The translations under genes were made by a program, and so were the position numbers. A stretch of DNA of 20,518 bases from CAISOG01 sp044375625. GTDB lineage: Bacteria > Pseudomonadota > Alphaproteobacteria > CAISOG01. The stretch lies in contig JBILMH010000033.1 in assembly GCA_044375625.1 (NCBI GenBank), positions 1 to 20,518 of the forward strand, written 5' to 3'. Under the pieces are notes generated by a model, which had not been told where the DNA came from, did no database searches, and was given only the letters and a program-made list of their open reading frames with translations. Of this stretch, positions 6,489-13,041 are shown in pieces. Every line of letters begins with the position of its first letter. Within the stretch, counting starts at the first letter, position 1.

Positions 6489-7151
6489 ATGTTGGGATGG
6501 TTATTTTTCATAGCCTTTCTTGTTGTTATTTGGCGCATCATCGCCTCTGCGCCTTCTTCTTTTGACAAAGGCACCGCAGGTGAACAACGAATTCATAGGA
6601 AGCTGGCACGTTTTGAGAAAGGAGGAGGAAAAATTTTATCCAACATTTATATCCCTAAAATAAATGGAGGAACGACCGAAATCGATCTTCTTTTAATTCA
6701 TCCAAAGGGATTGTTTGTTTTTGAAAGTAAAAATTACAGTGGATGGATTTTTGGAAACGAGAATCATCAAAATTGGACACAAACCCTTCCAAAAGGTTGG
6801 CACGGTGATGTTCACAAGGAACGTTTCTACAATCCTATATTGCAAAATTCTTCTCATATAAAACACGTTATGCACCATCTTGAGAAAAAAATTCCCATAT
6901 GGTCTATAATAGTTTTCTCAGACGGTTGTGAACTTAAAGACATTACAGTCAGCAGCAATAACGTCCGCGTTATACAGTGCCGCCATCTTGCACACACCAT
7001 TAAAAAAATCTGTAATGAAACACAGCCCGATCATTTGAATGAAACGGAAATTTTGATTATTTACAATAAGTTACTTGATTATACAAACGCAAGCGAAGAA
7101 GTAAAAGCGCATCATTCGCAAAAAGCATTTGAAGCAAAACAACGCCCTTAA
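6489..7151 (+). CDS. membrane-anchored NERD-domain (nuclease-related) protein
   Basis: The 220-residue protein begins with a hydrophobic helix (about residues 3-20), so it is probably anchored in the inner membrane with the rest in the cytoplasm. The NERD domain follows: GTAGEQRIHRKL (Glu32), the TTEIDLLLIHPKGLFVFESK core with Asp66, Glu79 and Lys81, and NYSGWIFGNENHQNWTQ. These are the E...D...ExK residues of the restriction-endonuclease-like fold, so a metal-dependent nuclease is plausible. NERD proteins have no settled single function. A GAGG lies about eight bases before the ATG at 6489. The gene is clearly AT-richer than its neighbours and stands alone, 37 bases after the tRNA-like sequence and convergent with ilvA, fitting transferred DNA. 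No partner subunit is adjacent. Confidence 0.8.
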   Translation: MLGWLFFIAFLVVIWRIIASAPSSFDKGTAGEQRIHRKLARFEKGGGKILSNIYIPKINGGTTEIDLLLIHPKGLFVFESKNYSGWIFGNENHQNWTQTLPKGWHGDVHKERFYNPILQNSSHIKHVMHHLEKKIPIWSIIVFSDGCELKDITVSSNNVRVIQCRHLAHTIKKICNETQPDHLNETEILIIYNKLLDYTNASEEVKAHHSQKAFEAKQRP

Positions 7152-7179
7152 TCAATGCTGCTTTTCACTTCTACCCCAA

Positions 7180-7198
7180 AAAAACAGGGGGTAGGTAG
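7180..7198 (+). repeat. third, shorter copy of the ilvA-end repeat core
   Basis: The 19-base string AAAAACAGGGGGTAGGTAG occurs here and at 6308-6326, where it overlaps the right part of the left 36-bp repeat and continues past its edge (GTAGGTAG). The genuine ilvA end shares only the first 16 bases, then diverges to CGGGG. It lies 29 bases after the NERD stop. This copy could mark an inner edge of the insert or an older crossover point. The rest of 7152-7248 shows no gene. Confidence 0.7.
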
Positions 7199-7235
7199 GG
7201 TTAGGTGAAGAAAAAACAACCCTGCCCCCTCGCCC

Positions 7236-7271
7236 GCCGCGAATAGGACTATTTCAAAAACAGGGGGTAGG
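7236..7271 (-). repeat. ilvA 3' end (right copy of the 36-bp direct repeat)
   Basis: Identical base for base to 6288-6323. It contains the end of the ilvA coding sequence, the stop at 7249-7251, and 13 bases downstream. The two copies lie 948 bases apart start to start. Because ilvA is intact here, this would be the side at which the gene end was kept or restored. Confidence 0.85.
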
Positions 7272-8799
7272 CGGGGTTATCGGTTTCGTTGATGTAGCTG
7301 TAGCCCAGATTCTTAAGGAATTCCTGAAAAGCTTTGCGCTCCTGCGGCGGCACCTGCAACCCAACCAGCACGCGGCCATAGTCGGCGCCATGGTTGCGAT
7401 AATGAAACAGGCTGATGTTCCAACTTTCCCCAACCGCTTTCAAGAATTTTAGCAGCGCGCCGGGGTGCTCAGGGAACTCAAAACGATAGAGAACTTCGTG
7501 GGTGGGCGGCTGGGTGGCGGGAGGGTGACCGCCGACCAGATGGCGCACATGCAATTTGGCCATTTCGTTGTCGCTTAGGTTCAGGGCGGAAAGCTGATGA
7601 TCCTCAAACTTCTGCAACAAGCTGGCGATTTCGTTATGGCTTTGGGTTTTGATACCGACAAAAACATGCGCCCGTTGGGTATCGGTCATGCGATAGTTAA
7701 ATTCGGTGATGGCGCGATTGCCCAGCAGTTGGCAAAAGGCCTTAAAGCTGCCCGGCCGTTCGGGGATGGTGACGGCGAAAATCGCCTCCCGCTGCTCCCC
7801 CAATTCTGCCCGCTCCGCCACAAAGCGCAGCTGGTCAAAATTCATGTTGGCGCCACAGGCGATGGCGACCAGGGTTTGGTTTTTGCGTTTCTGGCTGGCG
7901 GCATATTGCTTTAATCCCGCAATCGCCAGCGCGCCCGCAGGCTCCAAAATGGCGCGGGTATCCTGAAAAACGTCTTTCAGCGCGGCGCAGATGGCGTCGG
8001 TATCCACCAACAGCACCTCATCCACATACTCCTGACACAGCCGAAACCCTTCCTTCCCGACCTGTTTGACCGCCACCCCATCGGCGAACAGCCCAACCCG
8101 ATCCAGCTTTACACGGCGGTTGGCTTTCAGCGAATCATGCATGCTGGCCGCATCGACAGGCTCTACCCCAATCACCTTAATCTCTGGCCGCAACCGTTTG
8201 ATATAGGCCGCCACCCCGCCGATCATGCCGCCGCCGCCAATCGCCACAAACACCGCATCCAAGCTGCCCTGATGTTGGCGCAGGATTTCCATGGCGATGG
8301 TGCCCTGCCCCGCAATTACCTCGGGGTCGTCATAGGGGTGGATAAAGGTCAAATTGTCCGCCTCCGCCCGCCGAACCGCCTCCGCATAGGCCTCATCGAA
8401 ATTGGCACCGTGCAGCACCACTTGGGCATGGCGACGGGCGACTGCCTCCACCTTAATGCTGGGGGTGGTCATCGGCATGACGATGGTGGCGGTGGTGCCC
8501 AGCTTTTGCGCCGCCAGCGCCACCCCCTGGGCATGGTTGCCCGCGCTGGCCGCGATTACCCCACGCTTCAGCTGGGCGGGGGACAGACCCGCCATTTTGT
8601 TATAAGCACCGCGCAGCTTAAAGGAAAAAACCGGCTGCAAATCCTCACGCTTCAGCAACACGCGGTGACCCAGGCGGGCGGACAGCTGCGCGGCATCCTG
8701 CAGCGGGGTTTCAATCGCCACGTCATAGACACGGGCGGTTAGGATTTTTTGCAGGTAATCAATGGTCAACGCTGGCGCACCCTTAAAATTTGCTGGCAT
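7249..8799 (-). CDS. ilvA: biosynthetic threonine dehydratase (threonine ammonia-lyase)
   Basis: IlvA deaminates threonine to 2-oxobutyrate with pyridoxal phosphate, the committed and isoleucine-inhibited step of isoleucine synthesis. The 516 residues match the long biosynthetic type (E. coli 514). The PLP lysine is Lys61 in VFSFKLRGAYNKM. Also present are SAGNHAQGVALAA, TSIK-like PSIKVEAV, and the phosphate-binding loop AIGGGGMIGGVAAY. Two ACT-like regulatory domains fill the end (about residues 330-410, with RPGSFKAFCQLLG, and 425-512, with HPGALLKFLKAVG), so isoleucine/valine feedback control is expected. The ATG at 8799 gives the family N-terminus. It is convergent with the NERD gene and divergent from cnoX. 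Its last codons are the source of the direct repeat that flanks the insert. Confidence 0.98.
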   Translation of the reverse strand: MPANFKGAPALTIDYLQKILTARVYDVAIETPLQDAAQLSARLGHRVLLKREDLQPVFSFKLRGAYNKMAGLSPAQLKRGVIAASAGNHAQGVALAAQKLGTTATIVMPMTTPSIKVEAVARRHAQVVLHGANFDEAYAEAVRRAEADNLTFIHPYDDPEVIAGQGTIAMEILRQHQGSLDAVFVAIGGGGMIGGVAAYIKRLRPEIKVIGVEPVDAASMHDSLKANRRVKLDRVGLFADGVAVKQVGKEGFRLCQEYVDEVLLVDTDAICAALKDVFQDTRAILEPAGALAIAGLKQYAASQKRKNQTLVAIACGANMNFDQLRFVAERAELGEQREAIFAVTIPERPGSFKAFCQLLGNRAITEFNYRMTDTQRAHVFVGIKTQSHNEIASLLQKFEDHQLSALNLSDNEMAKLHVRHLVGGHPPATQPPTHEVLYRFEFPEHPGALLKFLKAVGESWNISLFHYRNHGADYGRVLVGLQVPPQERKAFQEFLKNLGYSYINETDNPAYPLFLK

Positions 8800-8857
8800 T
8801 GCCTATGGTCAAGACCGCCGACAACACCTATATCTGTATCAACGCAACAACACAGAT

Positions 8858-8870
8858 TTGACCTAGTCAA
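8858..8870. repeat. short dyad in the ilvA-cnoX divergent space
   Basis: TTGAC and GTCAA form an inverted repeat around CTA, centred 23 bases before the cnoX ATG. The 87-bp space 8800-8886 must hold both divergent promoters, but I do not see a convincing -35/-10 pair for either gene. The dyad might bind a regulator or be chance. Confidence 0.2.
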
Positions 8871-8886
8871 GGGGTAGGGTACCACC

Positions 8887-9840
8887 ATGCAACTGTTTAC
8901 CAACCCGTCCGCGGCCGCTGTACAGGCTGGATCAACGCCTGTTGCCTCTGCCACAGGGGCTGCCAACACCAATTGGATTATTGACGGCACCACCCAGAAT
9001 TTTATGAAGGAGGTGGTTGAGGCCTCGTTGAAACAGCCGGTGTTGCTCGATTTCTGGGCGCCCTGGTGCGGGCCCTGCAAACAGCTGACCCCCCTGCTGG
9101 AAAAGCTGGTCAACGGCATGAACGGCGCGGTGCGGCTGGTTAAGGTCAATATTGATGAGCAGCCCGCGATCGCGCAGCAGTTGCGGGTGCAATCGGTGCC
9201 AACCGTCTATGCCTTTGTCGGGGGGCAGCCTGTCGATGGCTTTGCTGGCGCCCTGCCCGAAAGTCAGCTGAAGCAGTTTATCCAAAATCTGACGGGGCAG
9301 GCTGTGCCCAATGATCCCGCCACCGATTGGCTGGAAATGGCGGAGCAAGCCCTGCGGGAGGAGCGGTTGCCACAAGCCAAGGCGGCGTTTGAGCAGTTGT
9401 TGCAGCTGGATCCCGACAATTTGGTCGGGCTGGCCGGCCTGGCGCGGGTCGCGTTGCGGCAAGGTCATATCGACCATGCTAAGGCATTGTTGGCGGCTGC
9501 GCCCGCTGAGGCAGCCAATCATGCCGCCATTCAATCGGTGACGGCGGCCTTAACCATTGCTGAGGAGGCGGGGCAGCTGGGCGATTTGGCGGTGTATCAA
9601 CAGGCGTTGGCCGCCAATCCGCAGGATCATGCGGCGGCTATAGCGCTGGCACGCGGCGAATTTATCCGCGGCGCGGTCGATACCGCGGTGGATCTGTTGT
9701 TGACCAGCGTGCGCCAGGATCGCAATTGGCAGGAGGGTGCCGCCCGCCTGCTGCTGCTGCAATTCTTCAGCGCGTTGGGCTTTGATCATCCGGTCGCGTT
9801 GGAGGGGCGTCGCCGCCTGTCCACCGTGCTGTTCAGCTAA
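8887..9840 (+). CDS. cnoX: CnoX/YbbN-type thioredoxin with TPR tail
   Basis: The 317-residue protein has an N-terminal thioredoxin domain (about residues 28-140) with an intact active site WAPWCGPCKQ (Cys61, Cys64) and the cis-proline segment VQSVPTVYAF. A C-terminal helical region follows (about 145-310) with TPR-like pairs such as AEQALREERLPQAKAAFEQLLQLDPDN. This is the CnoX/YbbN architecture: a co-chaperedoxin that guards clients and hands them to GroEL. E. coli CnoX lacks the first cysteine, whereas this one keeps CxxC and should be redox-active, as in alphaproteobacterial versions. The ATG at 8887 has a G-rich stretch upstream. The LON-domain gene follows by 18 bases, so the two are likely an operon. 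Confidence 0.88.
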   Translation: MQLFTNPSAAAVQAGSTPVASATGAANTNWIIDGTTQNFMKEVVEASLKQPVLLDFWAPWCGPCKQLTPLLEKLVNGMNGAVRLVKVNIDEQPAIAQQLRVQSVPTVYAFVGGQPVDGFAGALPESQLKQFIQNLTGQAVPNDPATDWLEMAEQALREERLPQAKAAFEQLLQLDPDNLVGLAGLARVALRQGHIDHAKALLAAAPAEAANHAAIQSVTAALTIAEEAGQLGDLAVYQQALAANPQDHAAAIALARGEFIRGAVDTAVDLLLTSVRQDRNWQEGAARLLLLQFFSALGFDHPVALEGRRRLSTVLFS

Positions 9841-9858
9841 ACCGCCGATTGCGTCGCC

Positions 9859-10635
9859 ATGTCCCGTCATCCCTTTGACCCCAGTTTGGAAGATTTGCCG
9901 CAGGAAATTCCGATTTTCCCGCTGAGGGGCGCGATGATTCTGCCCGGCGGCTATATCCCCCTTAATGTGTTTGAACCGCGCTATATCAACATGGTGTTGG
10001 ACGCCATGCGCACCCCCACCCGTCTGATTGGCGTTATCCAACCGCGCGCTAATCCCGAAGATCAGGCAGGCCGAATGGATGGGGTGGAACCTGTTGCCAA
10101 CGAAACGCCAAGCCAACCAAAAGCGACCCAGACCCGCGATGCAATGACCGATCCAGACGAGCAGCTTCATCATCCGCCCGCGCTGTACGACATTGGCTGT
10201 GCCGGCCGTATTTCGGCCTTTAGTGAGGAGGAGGATGGGCGCATCCTGATGCGCCTGACGGGGGTTTGCCGCTTTCGGGTGGAGCAGGAGTTGCCGCAAC
10301 TGCATGGCTATCGCCGCGTTTTGCCCGCCTGGCAAGAATTTGTTGGCGATCTTGAGGGCGATAAGGAGGCGCAGGGGCTGATCAACCGTGATCGCCTGCT
10401 GCCCACCCTGCGCGAGTATTTCCGCATGCAATCGATTGATGCCAATTGGGATAGCATTCGCGATACCGGCGATGAACCGCTGATTACCACCCTATGCTTG
10501 ATAAGCCCGCTGGAACCCCAGGAAAAACAGGCGCTGTTGGAGGCACCCACCCTGATCGATCGCGCCAAAATCCTGCAAACCCTGATTGAAATGGCGGTGT
10601 TGTCGGATAATATCAGCGGCAGCACCCCGAATTAG
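9859..10635 (+). CDS. LON substrate-binding (N-terminal) domain protein
   Basis: The 258-residue protein is a stand-alone LON N-terminal domain, without the ATPase or peptidase of Lon. Its N-terminus carries the signature LPQEIPIFPLRGAMILPGG-, then PLNVFEPRYINMV, and later GCAGRISAF, LTGVCRFRVEQEL and a helical C-terminal half with PTLREYFRMQSIDANWD and LLEAPTLIDRAKILQTLI. Between IQPR and LYDIGCAGRI lies a polar, low-complexity insert of about 45 residues that most relatives lack, probably a disordered loop. The family probably binds unfolded or specific proteins, but no peptidase residues exist here. It follows cnoX by 18 bases with no clear Shine-Dalgarno. In many alphaproteobacteria cnoX, this gene and trm112 form a cluster, consistent with a shared protein-quality role. 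Confidence 0.9.
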   Translation: MSRHPFDPSLEDLPQEIPIFPLRGAMILPGGYIPLNVFEPRYINMVLDAMRTPTRLIGVIQPRANPEDQAGRMDGVEPVANETPSQPKATQTRDAMTDPDEQLHHPPALYDIGCAGRISAFSEEEDGRILMRLTGVCRFRVEQELPQLHGYRRVLPAWQEFVGDLEGDKEAQGLINRDRLLPTLREYFRMQSIDANWDSIRDTGDEPLITTLCLISPLEPQEKQALLEAPTLIDRAKILQTLIEMAVLSDNISGSTPN

Positions 10636-10723
10636 AGATGTTTGGGGGGGCTGTCGGCTTTATAGGTGGCCATGATTGCTGTGCGTTTTATCTTACTATC
10701 GCCTTATACGTTCACCGCTCCGT

Positions 10724-10938
10724 TGTCATCCTAGCCCTGCTATTTCTACCACTCCGTTGTCATCCTACTCCTTGTGAGTAGGATCTCCTTAGGCTTTTGC
10801 CGATTGTGCGGCGGTTAGGGTTTGAGATTCTACCCAACATATCCAATTATTTGGGGGTAGAATGACATTGTGATGTTGCTACATCGCGCCCATTCCCGCC
10901 GCTCCGTTGTCATCTCCGCGTAGGCGGAGATCCAGAAC
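10724..10938. repeat. REP/BIME-like palindrome block, unit 1
   Basis: This 215-bp unit has a near copy at 11043-11258. It holds three hairpins: ATCCTACTC/GAGTAGGAT (10762-10770 with 10776-10784), ATTCTACCC/GGGTAGAAT (10827-10835 with 10855-10863), and ATCTCCGC/GCGGAGAT around GTAG (10912-10919 with 10924-10931). The first and third carry the form GTCATC-hairpin-GATC seen in repetitive extragenic palindromes. The unit starts with a lone half element (TGTCATCCTAGCCC). It occupies the gene-free stretch 10636-11389. Confidence 0.8.
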
Positions 10939-10974
10939 CCTGTTGCCTCCTGCCATAATCGTTCCCCTTCATGG

Positions 10975-10996
10975 ATCCCCCGCCTTCGCGGAGGAT
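10975..10996. repeat. inverted REP-like palindrome between the two units
   Basis: ATCCCCCGC and GCGGAGGAT pair with one mismatch around CTTC. With its flank GATGACG it is the same element type as the third hairpin of the units, but in the opposite orientation (GGATC before, GATGAC after). Palindromes in alternating orientation are typical of BIMEs. The remaining part of 10939-11042 shows no coding frame I would support. Confidence 0.6.
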
Positions 10997-11042
10997 GACG
11001 ACCTGTGATGTGGGTGCATCGCGCTCATTCCCCCTCCTCCCC

Positions 11043-11258
11043 TGTCATCCTAGCCCCGATATCACCACCACTCTGTTGTCATCCTACCCCCTGTGGGTAG
11101 GATCTCCTGACGCCCTTGCCGCTTGTTTGACGGTTAGGGTTTGAGATTCTACCCAACATTTCCAATTATTTGGGGGTAGAATGACATTGTGATGTTGCCA
11201 CATCGCGCCCATTCCCGCCCCGCCCGTCGTCATCTCCGCGCAGGCGGAGATCCAGAAC
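11043..11258. repeat. REP/BIME-like palindrome block, unit 2
   Basis: Near copy of 10724-10938. The central 89 bases (11131-11219 against 10812-10900) differ at two positions. The hairpins are ATCCTACCC/GGGTAGGAT (11081-11089 with 11095-11103), ATTCTACCC/GGGTAGAAT (11146-11154 with 11174-11182) and ATCTCCGC/GCGGAGAT around GCAG (11232-11239 with 11244-11251). In the first hairpin the T-to-C change relative to unit 1 is matched by an A-to-G change in the other arm, so pairing is kept. After the block a TATAGT at 11322-11327 could be a -10 for trm112, though I see no good -35. Confidence 0.8.
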
Positions 11259-11389
11259 ATTATGCAGACATTGCCGTTTTTCAATCTGGCTATTGGGCAG
11301 AATTTTGGTAAGGATAGCAATTATAGTCGTTTCAATTTAGAAATATGCAGCCTGCGAAATACCCCTATGAACAGAGAGAGGCCTTAACC

Positions 11390-11632
11390 ATGACCGAACC
11401 GACCGCCAACAATACGGCCAGCCATCCCGATGCCGTTAACAGCCATGAAGGCAGGGGGGTGGAGCTGGATCCCCGCCTGCTGGATCTGCTGGTATGCCCC
11501 GTTACCAAGGCGCCGTTGGTCTACGACCGCGCGGCGCAGGAATTGATTAGCCGCCAGGCCAAGCTGGCCTACCCCGTCCGCGATGGCATTCCCATCATGC
11601 TGCCCGATGAGGCGCGCAAACTAGGGGATTAA
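11390..11632 (+). CDS. Trm112 family protein
   Basis: The 80-residue product ends in the Trm112 domain: LDPRLLDLLVCPVTKAPLVYD, then LISRQAKLAYPVRDGIPIMLPDEAR. Eukaryotic and archaeal Trm112 is a small partner that activates several methyltransferases; bacterial relatives (UPF0434, YcaR-like) are less understood. The N-terminal 25 residues are polar and probably disordered. AGAGAGG lies about eight bases before the ATG at 11390, which decides that start over an in-frame ATG upstream at 11345. It is separated from the LON-domain gene by the palindrome block, so it may be transcribed separately, and it is convergent with dusB, with 16 bases between the stops. Confidence 0.9.
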   Translation: MTEPTANNTASHPDAVNSHEGRGVELDPRLLDLLVCPVTKAPLVYDRAAQELISRQAKLAYPVRDGIPIMLPDEARKLGD

Positions 11633-11648
11633 CGGGAGCGTTTTCACC

Positions 11649-12653
11649 CTAAGGCGCAGCAAGATCAGCCGCCTGCTCCCCCGCCAACTCAAAAAACTGG
11701 CGTGAGGCGGCCATCAGTTGGTCGGGCGTTTCCAGCAGAAAGCTGGCGGCGCGAAAGTCGGCTGCGCCAGGCAGGCCGCGGGCGTACCAGCCCAGATGTT
11801 TGCGGGCGCTGATCATCGCGGGATGGGGATCGTCGTAAAAGTCAAAGATACGTTGCAAATGACGCTCCACCGTGTCCTGCAAAATGGCGTGGGTGATGGT
11901 CAGGGTGGGTCGCCCCGCCAGCTCATCAGCAATTTGTTGCAACAGCCAGGGATTGCCATAGCTGGCGCGGCCAATCATCACCCCATCCGCGCCCGATTCG
12001 GTCAGGGCGGTGCGGGCATTCGCACTGGTTTTGATGTCGCCATTGACAATCACGGGAATCTTCACCGCCTGTTTTACCGCGCGCACCGCCACCCAATCGG
12101 CATCGCCATTGTACAGTTGGGCGCGGGTGCGGCCATGGATGGTGATCATTTGAATGCCCACCTCCTCCGCGATTTTGGCCAGGCGGGGGGCGTTGCGGTT
12201 TTCGTCATTCCATCCCAGCCGCATTTTCAGGGTAATAGGCACCGGCACCGCCGCCACAACCGCCGCCAGAATCGCCGCCGCCCGCCCCTCATCCTTCATC
12301 AGGGCGGATCCGGCAAACTGGTTGACCACCTTTTTGACGGGGCAGCCGAAATTGATGTCGATCAGCTGCGCCCCCTGGTCGGTATGGATGCGTGCCGCCT
12401 CTGCCATCACATCGGGGTCACAACCCGCCAGCTGGACGGCGGCGGGCGCCTCCTCCGCGTCCATTTCCGCCTTTTTGCGGCTTTTGGCGATGTTGCGAAC
12501 GGCGGCCGCGCTGGCAATCATTTCGGAGAAAATCAGGCCAGCGCCAAAATCGCGCACCGTGCGACGACAGGGCTGGTCGGTCACCTCGGTCATCGGTGCC
12601 AACAGCACAGGCTCCGCAATCTCGATATTGCCAATGGTAATAGGGGACAGCAT
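11649..12653 (-). CDS. dusB: tRNA-dihydrouridine synthase B
   Basis: DusB uses FMN and NADPH to reduce uridine to dihydrouridine in the tRNA D-loop. The 334-residue protein carries the Dus TIM barrel: VLLAPMTEVTDQPCRRTVRD near the start, LIFSEMIAS, AAVQLAGCDP, LIDINFGCPVKKVV with the catalytic Cys104, ITLKMRLGW, MITIHGRTRAQLYNG, VIVNGDI, and GADGVMIGRASYGNPWLL for flavin phosphate. A helical C-terminal part with the KHLGWYARGLPGA segment follows. In many alphaproteobacteria it precedes ntrBC, but here it is followed by the convergent trm112 and preceded by higA, 61 bases upstream. No Shine-Dalgarno is obvious before the ATG at 12653. Confidence 0.96.
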   Translation of the reverse strand: MLSPITIGNIEIAEPVLLAPMTEVTDQPCRRTVRDFGAGLIFSEMIASAAAVRNIAKSRKKAEMDAEEAPAAVQLAGCDPDVMAEAARIHTDQGAQLIDINFGCPVKKVVNQFAGSALMKDEGRAAAILAAVVAAVPVPITLKMRLGWNDENRNAPRLAKIAEEVGIQMITIHGRTRAQLYNGDADWVAVRAVKQAVKIPVIVNGDIKTSANARTALTESGADGVMIGRASYGNPWLLQQIADELAGRPTLTITHAILQDTVERHLQRIFDFYDDPHPAMISARKHLGWYARGLPGAADFRAASFLLETPDQLMAASRQFFELAGEQAADLAAP

Positions 12654-12714
12654 GGGTTTTTAAGCTTTGTTTGCGTTGTTATAAATGGACGCCTGCTACT
12701 TTCTGGCGGTTGGG

Positions 12715-13029
12715 TTAATGGGCAACGTTTTCCGTCTCTTGCATCGGCCTGATGAAGCGGGGAAGCTGTATAGCTTTTTCGCGCTCACGCGTGCGGGCAA
12801 TGTCGTAAGATGACTGCATCCGCATCAGCGTATCCATTTTAACGCCAAAGGCCTGTTCAATCCGCAGCGCCATATCGCCAGACAAATCGGCTTTGCCATT
12901 CAACAGACTGGAAAGGGTCGGGCGCGATACGTTAAGAACCTTTGCGGCTGCTGTCACCGTCAAGCCGTTCGGCTCCACAATTTCGGTGCGGATAAATTCG
13001 CCAGGGTGGGGGGGGGTGTGCATGGTCAT
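12715..13029 (-). CDS. higA: HigA-type antitoxin (XRE-family HTH)
   Basis: HigA binds and neutralises the HigB toxin and represses the shared promoter. The 104-residue protein has the HigA/VapI signature HPGEFIRTEIVEPNGLT, then an HTH (about residues 24-63): LTVTAAAKVLNVSRPTLSSLLNGKADLS, DMALRIEQAFGV. The C-terminal arm is charged. AGGAG lies nine bases before the ATG at 13029, a strong ribosome-binding site in contrast to the leaderless higB start. It follows higB by 12 bases. The toxin-first order is characteristic of higBA. Confidence 0.93.
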   Translation of the reverse strand: MTMHTPPHPGEFIRTEIVEPNGLTVTAAAKVLNVSRPTLSSLLNGKADLSGDMALRIEQAFGVKMDTLMRMQSSYDIARTREREKAIQLPRFIRPMQETENVAH

Positions 13030-13041
13030 AGCTCTTGCTCC

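Larger units (their letters stand above)
6288..7271. mobile_element. putative small insert at the 3' end of ilvA (repeat to repeat)
   Basis: A perfect 36-bp direct repeat bounds this segment (6288-6323 and 7236-7271); one copy is the genuine ilvA 3' end. Between them are a degenerate tRNA-Ser(GGA)-like sequence and a NERD-domain gene, both on the + strand. The interior is AT-rich: by hand count 21 of 60 bases are G or C in 6661-6720, against 39 of 60 in 9061-9120. A restored gene 3' end plus a displaced copy is the pattern left by site-specific integration into a gene's 3' end. No integrase or transposase is present, so this is either a remnant, an element mobilised in trans, or a non-mobile duplication. 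The mobile status is inference. Confidence 0.35.

Noticed and set aside
6367..7151. Integration of the NERD segment at the tRNA-Ser 3' end
   Set aside because: No second copy of the tRNA 3' end (GGGTTTGAATCCCGC) lies downstream. The visible direct repeat is the ilvA end instead.
10724..11258. CRISPR-like repetition
   Set aside because: Only two long units, no regular short repeats with unique spacers, and no cas genes; the palindromes fit REP/BIME elements.
11084..11320. Small - strand open frame in the palindrome block
   Set aside because: It runs through the hairpins, has no ribosome-binding site and no protein-like composition.
11475..11510. Loss of zinc-binding cysteines in Trm112
   Set aside because: Only one cysteine is present (LVCPVTKAPL), but bacterial members often lack the full zinc set, so this is not evidence of decay.
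11718..12752. Long open frame on the + strand opposite dusB
   Set aside because: Its composition (His, Gln, Gly-rich, no domain) is that of an antisense shadow; DusB motifs on the other strand are complete. The same applies to long frames opposite eno, kdsA, pyrG and ilvA.
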